A DNA stretch of 33,368 bases from a virus. The position numbers and the translations under genes were made by a program. How positions within the stretch are numbered: position 1 is the stretch's first letter; each line of letters begins with the position of its first letter. Location: positions 1-33,368 of the IMG/VR virus record IMGVR_UViG_3300025138_000174; one strand, written 5' to 3'. Shown one piece after another: positions 32,453-33,368 of this stretch. The notes under the pieces are model-generated. The model was not told where the DNA came from. It saw only the letters and a list, made by a program, of their open reading frames with translations, and ran no database searches.

Positions 32453-33292
32453 ATGGATTTAAATGCCTTAAAAGCAAAATTGGATACACTCCAATCGAAA
32501 CCACAAGCTGGTGGAAAAATTGATTACACAACCATTTTTTGGAGACCTACAGTAGGTAAACAACAAATTAGAATCGTACCATCTGTGTATGATACCTCAA
32601 ACCCATTTACAGAATTAAAGTTCTATTATGGTATTACCAATAAGGTAATGATTTCTCCAACTAATTTTGGGGATAAAGACCCAATTGCTCTCTTCGCAGA
32701 AAAACTTAGAGAAGAGTATACTAAAGAAAATTATGTACTAGCTAAAAAGTTAGATGCTAAAAACCGTATTTTCGTTCCTGTAATAGTTAGAGGTGAAGAA
32801 GATAAAGGTACTAGATTATGGCAATTTGGTAAACAAGTATATGAAGAATTATTAGCACTAGCGGTTGATGATGAAATTGGAGATTACACCGATATAGTAG
32901 GTGGTAGAGACCTTACAGTAGAAACAGTAGGACCAGAATCAACTGGTACTCCTTATAACAAATCATCAGTACGTGTTAGATTAAAAACATCACCTTTAAG
33001 TGAAGATGCTACTCAAGTAGAAACTTGGACAAATGAGCAACCAAACCCTAAAGAAGGATTATTTAAAATTTATTCATTTGATGAAATGAAATCTGCTCTA
33101 GAAAAATGGTTAGCTCCAGAAGAAACAGAATCAGATAATGTAAGTGAAAATTCTGTCCCTACAAAATCAGAACCAGCAAAACCTAGTAATTTTAGTTTAG
33201 ATACTAGTAATGTTAAGAAAAACAAAGCAGACCAATTTGATGCTTTATTTCCTGAAGATTCAACAACTGCAAAAGATGATCTTCCTTTCTAA
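32453..33292 (+). CDS. Single-stranded DNA-binding protein (gp32-like)
   Basis: A 279-residue protein resembling T4 gp32 (301), which coats ssDNA in replication and recombination and recruits partner proteins. The N-terminus MDLNALKAKLDTLQSK is a basic cooperativity-type segment. KQQIRIVPSVYDTSNPFTEL followed by KFYYGI (about 39-64) is the hallmark gp32 strand pattern, and RLWQFGKQVYEELLALAVDD (about 123-142) continues the OB-fold core. The C-terminus is a long Ser/Pro/Asp-rich linker ending KKNKADQFDALFPEDSTTAK and DDLPF, an acidic tail like that of bacterial SSB and gp32. There are no cysteines, so the zinc site of T4 gp32 is absent. A promoter-like element precedes it and the next gene starts 2 nt after its stop. 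Confidence 0.85.
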   Translation: MDLNALKAKLDTLQSKPQAGGKIDYTTIFWRPTVGKQQIRIVPSVYDTSNPFTELKFYYGITNKVMISPTNFGDKDPIALFAEKLREEYTKENYVLAKKLDAKNRIFVPVIVRGEEDKGTRLWQFGKQVYEELLALAVDDEIGDYTDIVGGRDLTVETVGPESTGTPYNKSSVRVRLKTSPLSEDATQVETWTNEQPNPKEGLFKIYSFDEMKSALEKWLAPEETESDNVSENSVPTKSEPAKPSNFSLDTSNVKKNKADQFDALFPEDSTTAKDDLPF

Positions 33293-33294
33293 AT

Positions 33295-33368
33295 ATGGCG
33301 AAAAAAATATCAAAGTCTCTCTCGGCAGCAGTGTCTGCCGAGATTAAGAGCAAATTTGATTTAAATAA
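33295..33368 (+). CDS. Start of a gene downstream of gp32, possibly the UvsX recombinase (3' truncated)
   Basis: An ATG at 33295, 2 nt after the gp32-like stop, opens a frame that runs to the end of the window (24 codons: MAKKISKSLSAAVSAEIKSK, then FDLN). The short basic helix followed by KFDLN resembles the N-terminus of UvsX-type recombinases in marine T4-like phages, and such a gene often lies beside gp32 there. No catalytic motif is within the window, so this stays tentative. Confidence 0.4.
   Translation, partial: MAKKISKSLSAAVSAEIKSKFDLN
33320..33343 (+). other. GC-rich hairpin inside the start of the last gene
   Basis: Perfect 9-bp inverted repeat TCTCGGCAG / CTGCCGAGA (33320-33328 and 33335-33343) with a 6-nt loop, beginning 25 nt after the ATG. 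No T-run follows, so it is not a simple terminator. It is unusually GC-rich for this genome. Confidence 0.6.

Noticed and set aside
1-33368. tRNA genes, CRISPR arrays, integrase, insertion sequences
   Set aside because: None was recognised by reading. A covariance-model tRNA scan was not possible, but gaps between genes are too short to hold most of them.

Overview
This window looks like part of the genome of a T4-type contractile-tailed phage (myovirus). It is AT-rich and all genes lie on the + strand, tightly packed, often with stop/start overlaps such as TAATG. The order is: large terminase, portal, prohead protease, acidic scaffold, major capsid protein, PhoH, neck proteins, gp15-like tail terminator, sheath, tube, gp26-like tail-assembly protein, tape measure, baseplate genes, then a replication block (family A polymerase-like protein, gp32-like ssDNA-binding protein, start of another gene). 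The host is probably a member of the Bacteroidota (flavobacterial type). This is inferred from starts that almost never have a Shine-Dalgarno sequence, a signal peptide ending in a Phe-Ser-Gln pattern, and a small membrane/coiled-coil gene pair of a kind I associate with phages of that phylum. No integrase, tRNA, CRISPR array or insertion sequence was seen.

Layout. 1-1356: accessory genes (end of a FAD-dependent oxidoreductase, a small MORN-like protein, a NadR-like P-loop kinase). 1395-2644: a coiled-coil protein and two overlapping membrane-associated small genes that may be lysis (spanin-like) functions. 2647-9869: terminase, portal, four uncharacterised head-module genes and the prohead protease, closed by a terminator. 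10061-13028: scaffold and major capsid protein behind a long structured leader, again closed by a terminator. 13128-19403: PhoH, neck, tail terminator, sheath and tube, closed by a third terminator. 19506-30612: gp26-like protein, a start-less downstream reading frame, tape measure, and the baseplate including a giant hub protein fused to an amidase. 30666-33368: replication and recombination genes.

Regulation is readable. Nine genes are preceded by a near-identical 15-mer of the form ATATTTATAAYAAAA ending 9 to 33 nt before the start codon. A variant, CATAYGTATAAY, follows each of the three rho-independent terminators. Together these look like the phage's late promoter set and divide the window into about a dozen transcription units.

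The observation most worth checking is at 20211-20221. The gp26-like gene ends beside a run of seven T, and an ORF with no usable start codon continues in the +1 (= -2) frame, between the tube and tape-measure genes. That is where many phages make G and G-T tail-assembly chaperones by programmed ribosomal frameshifting.
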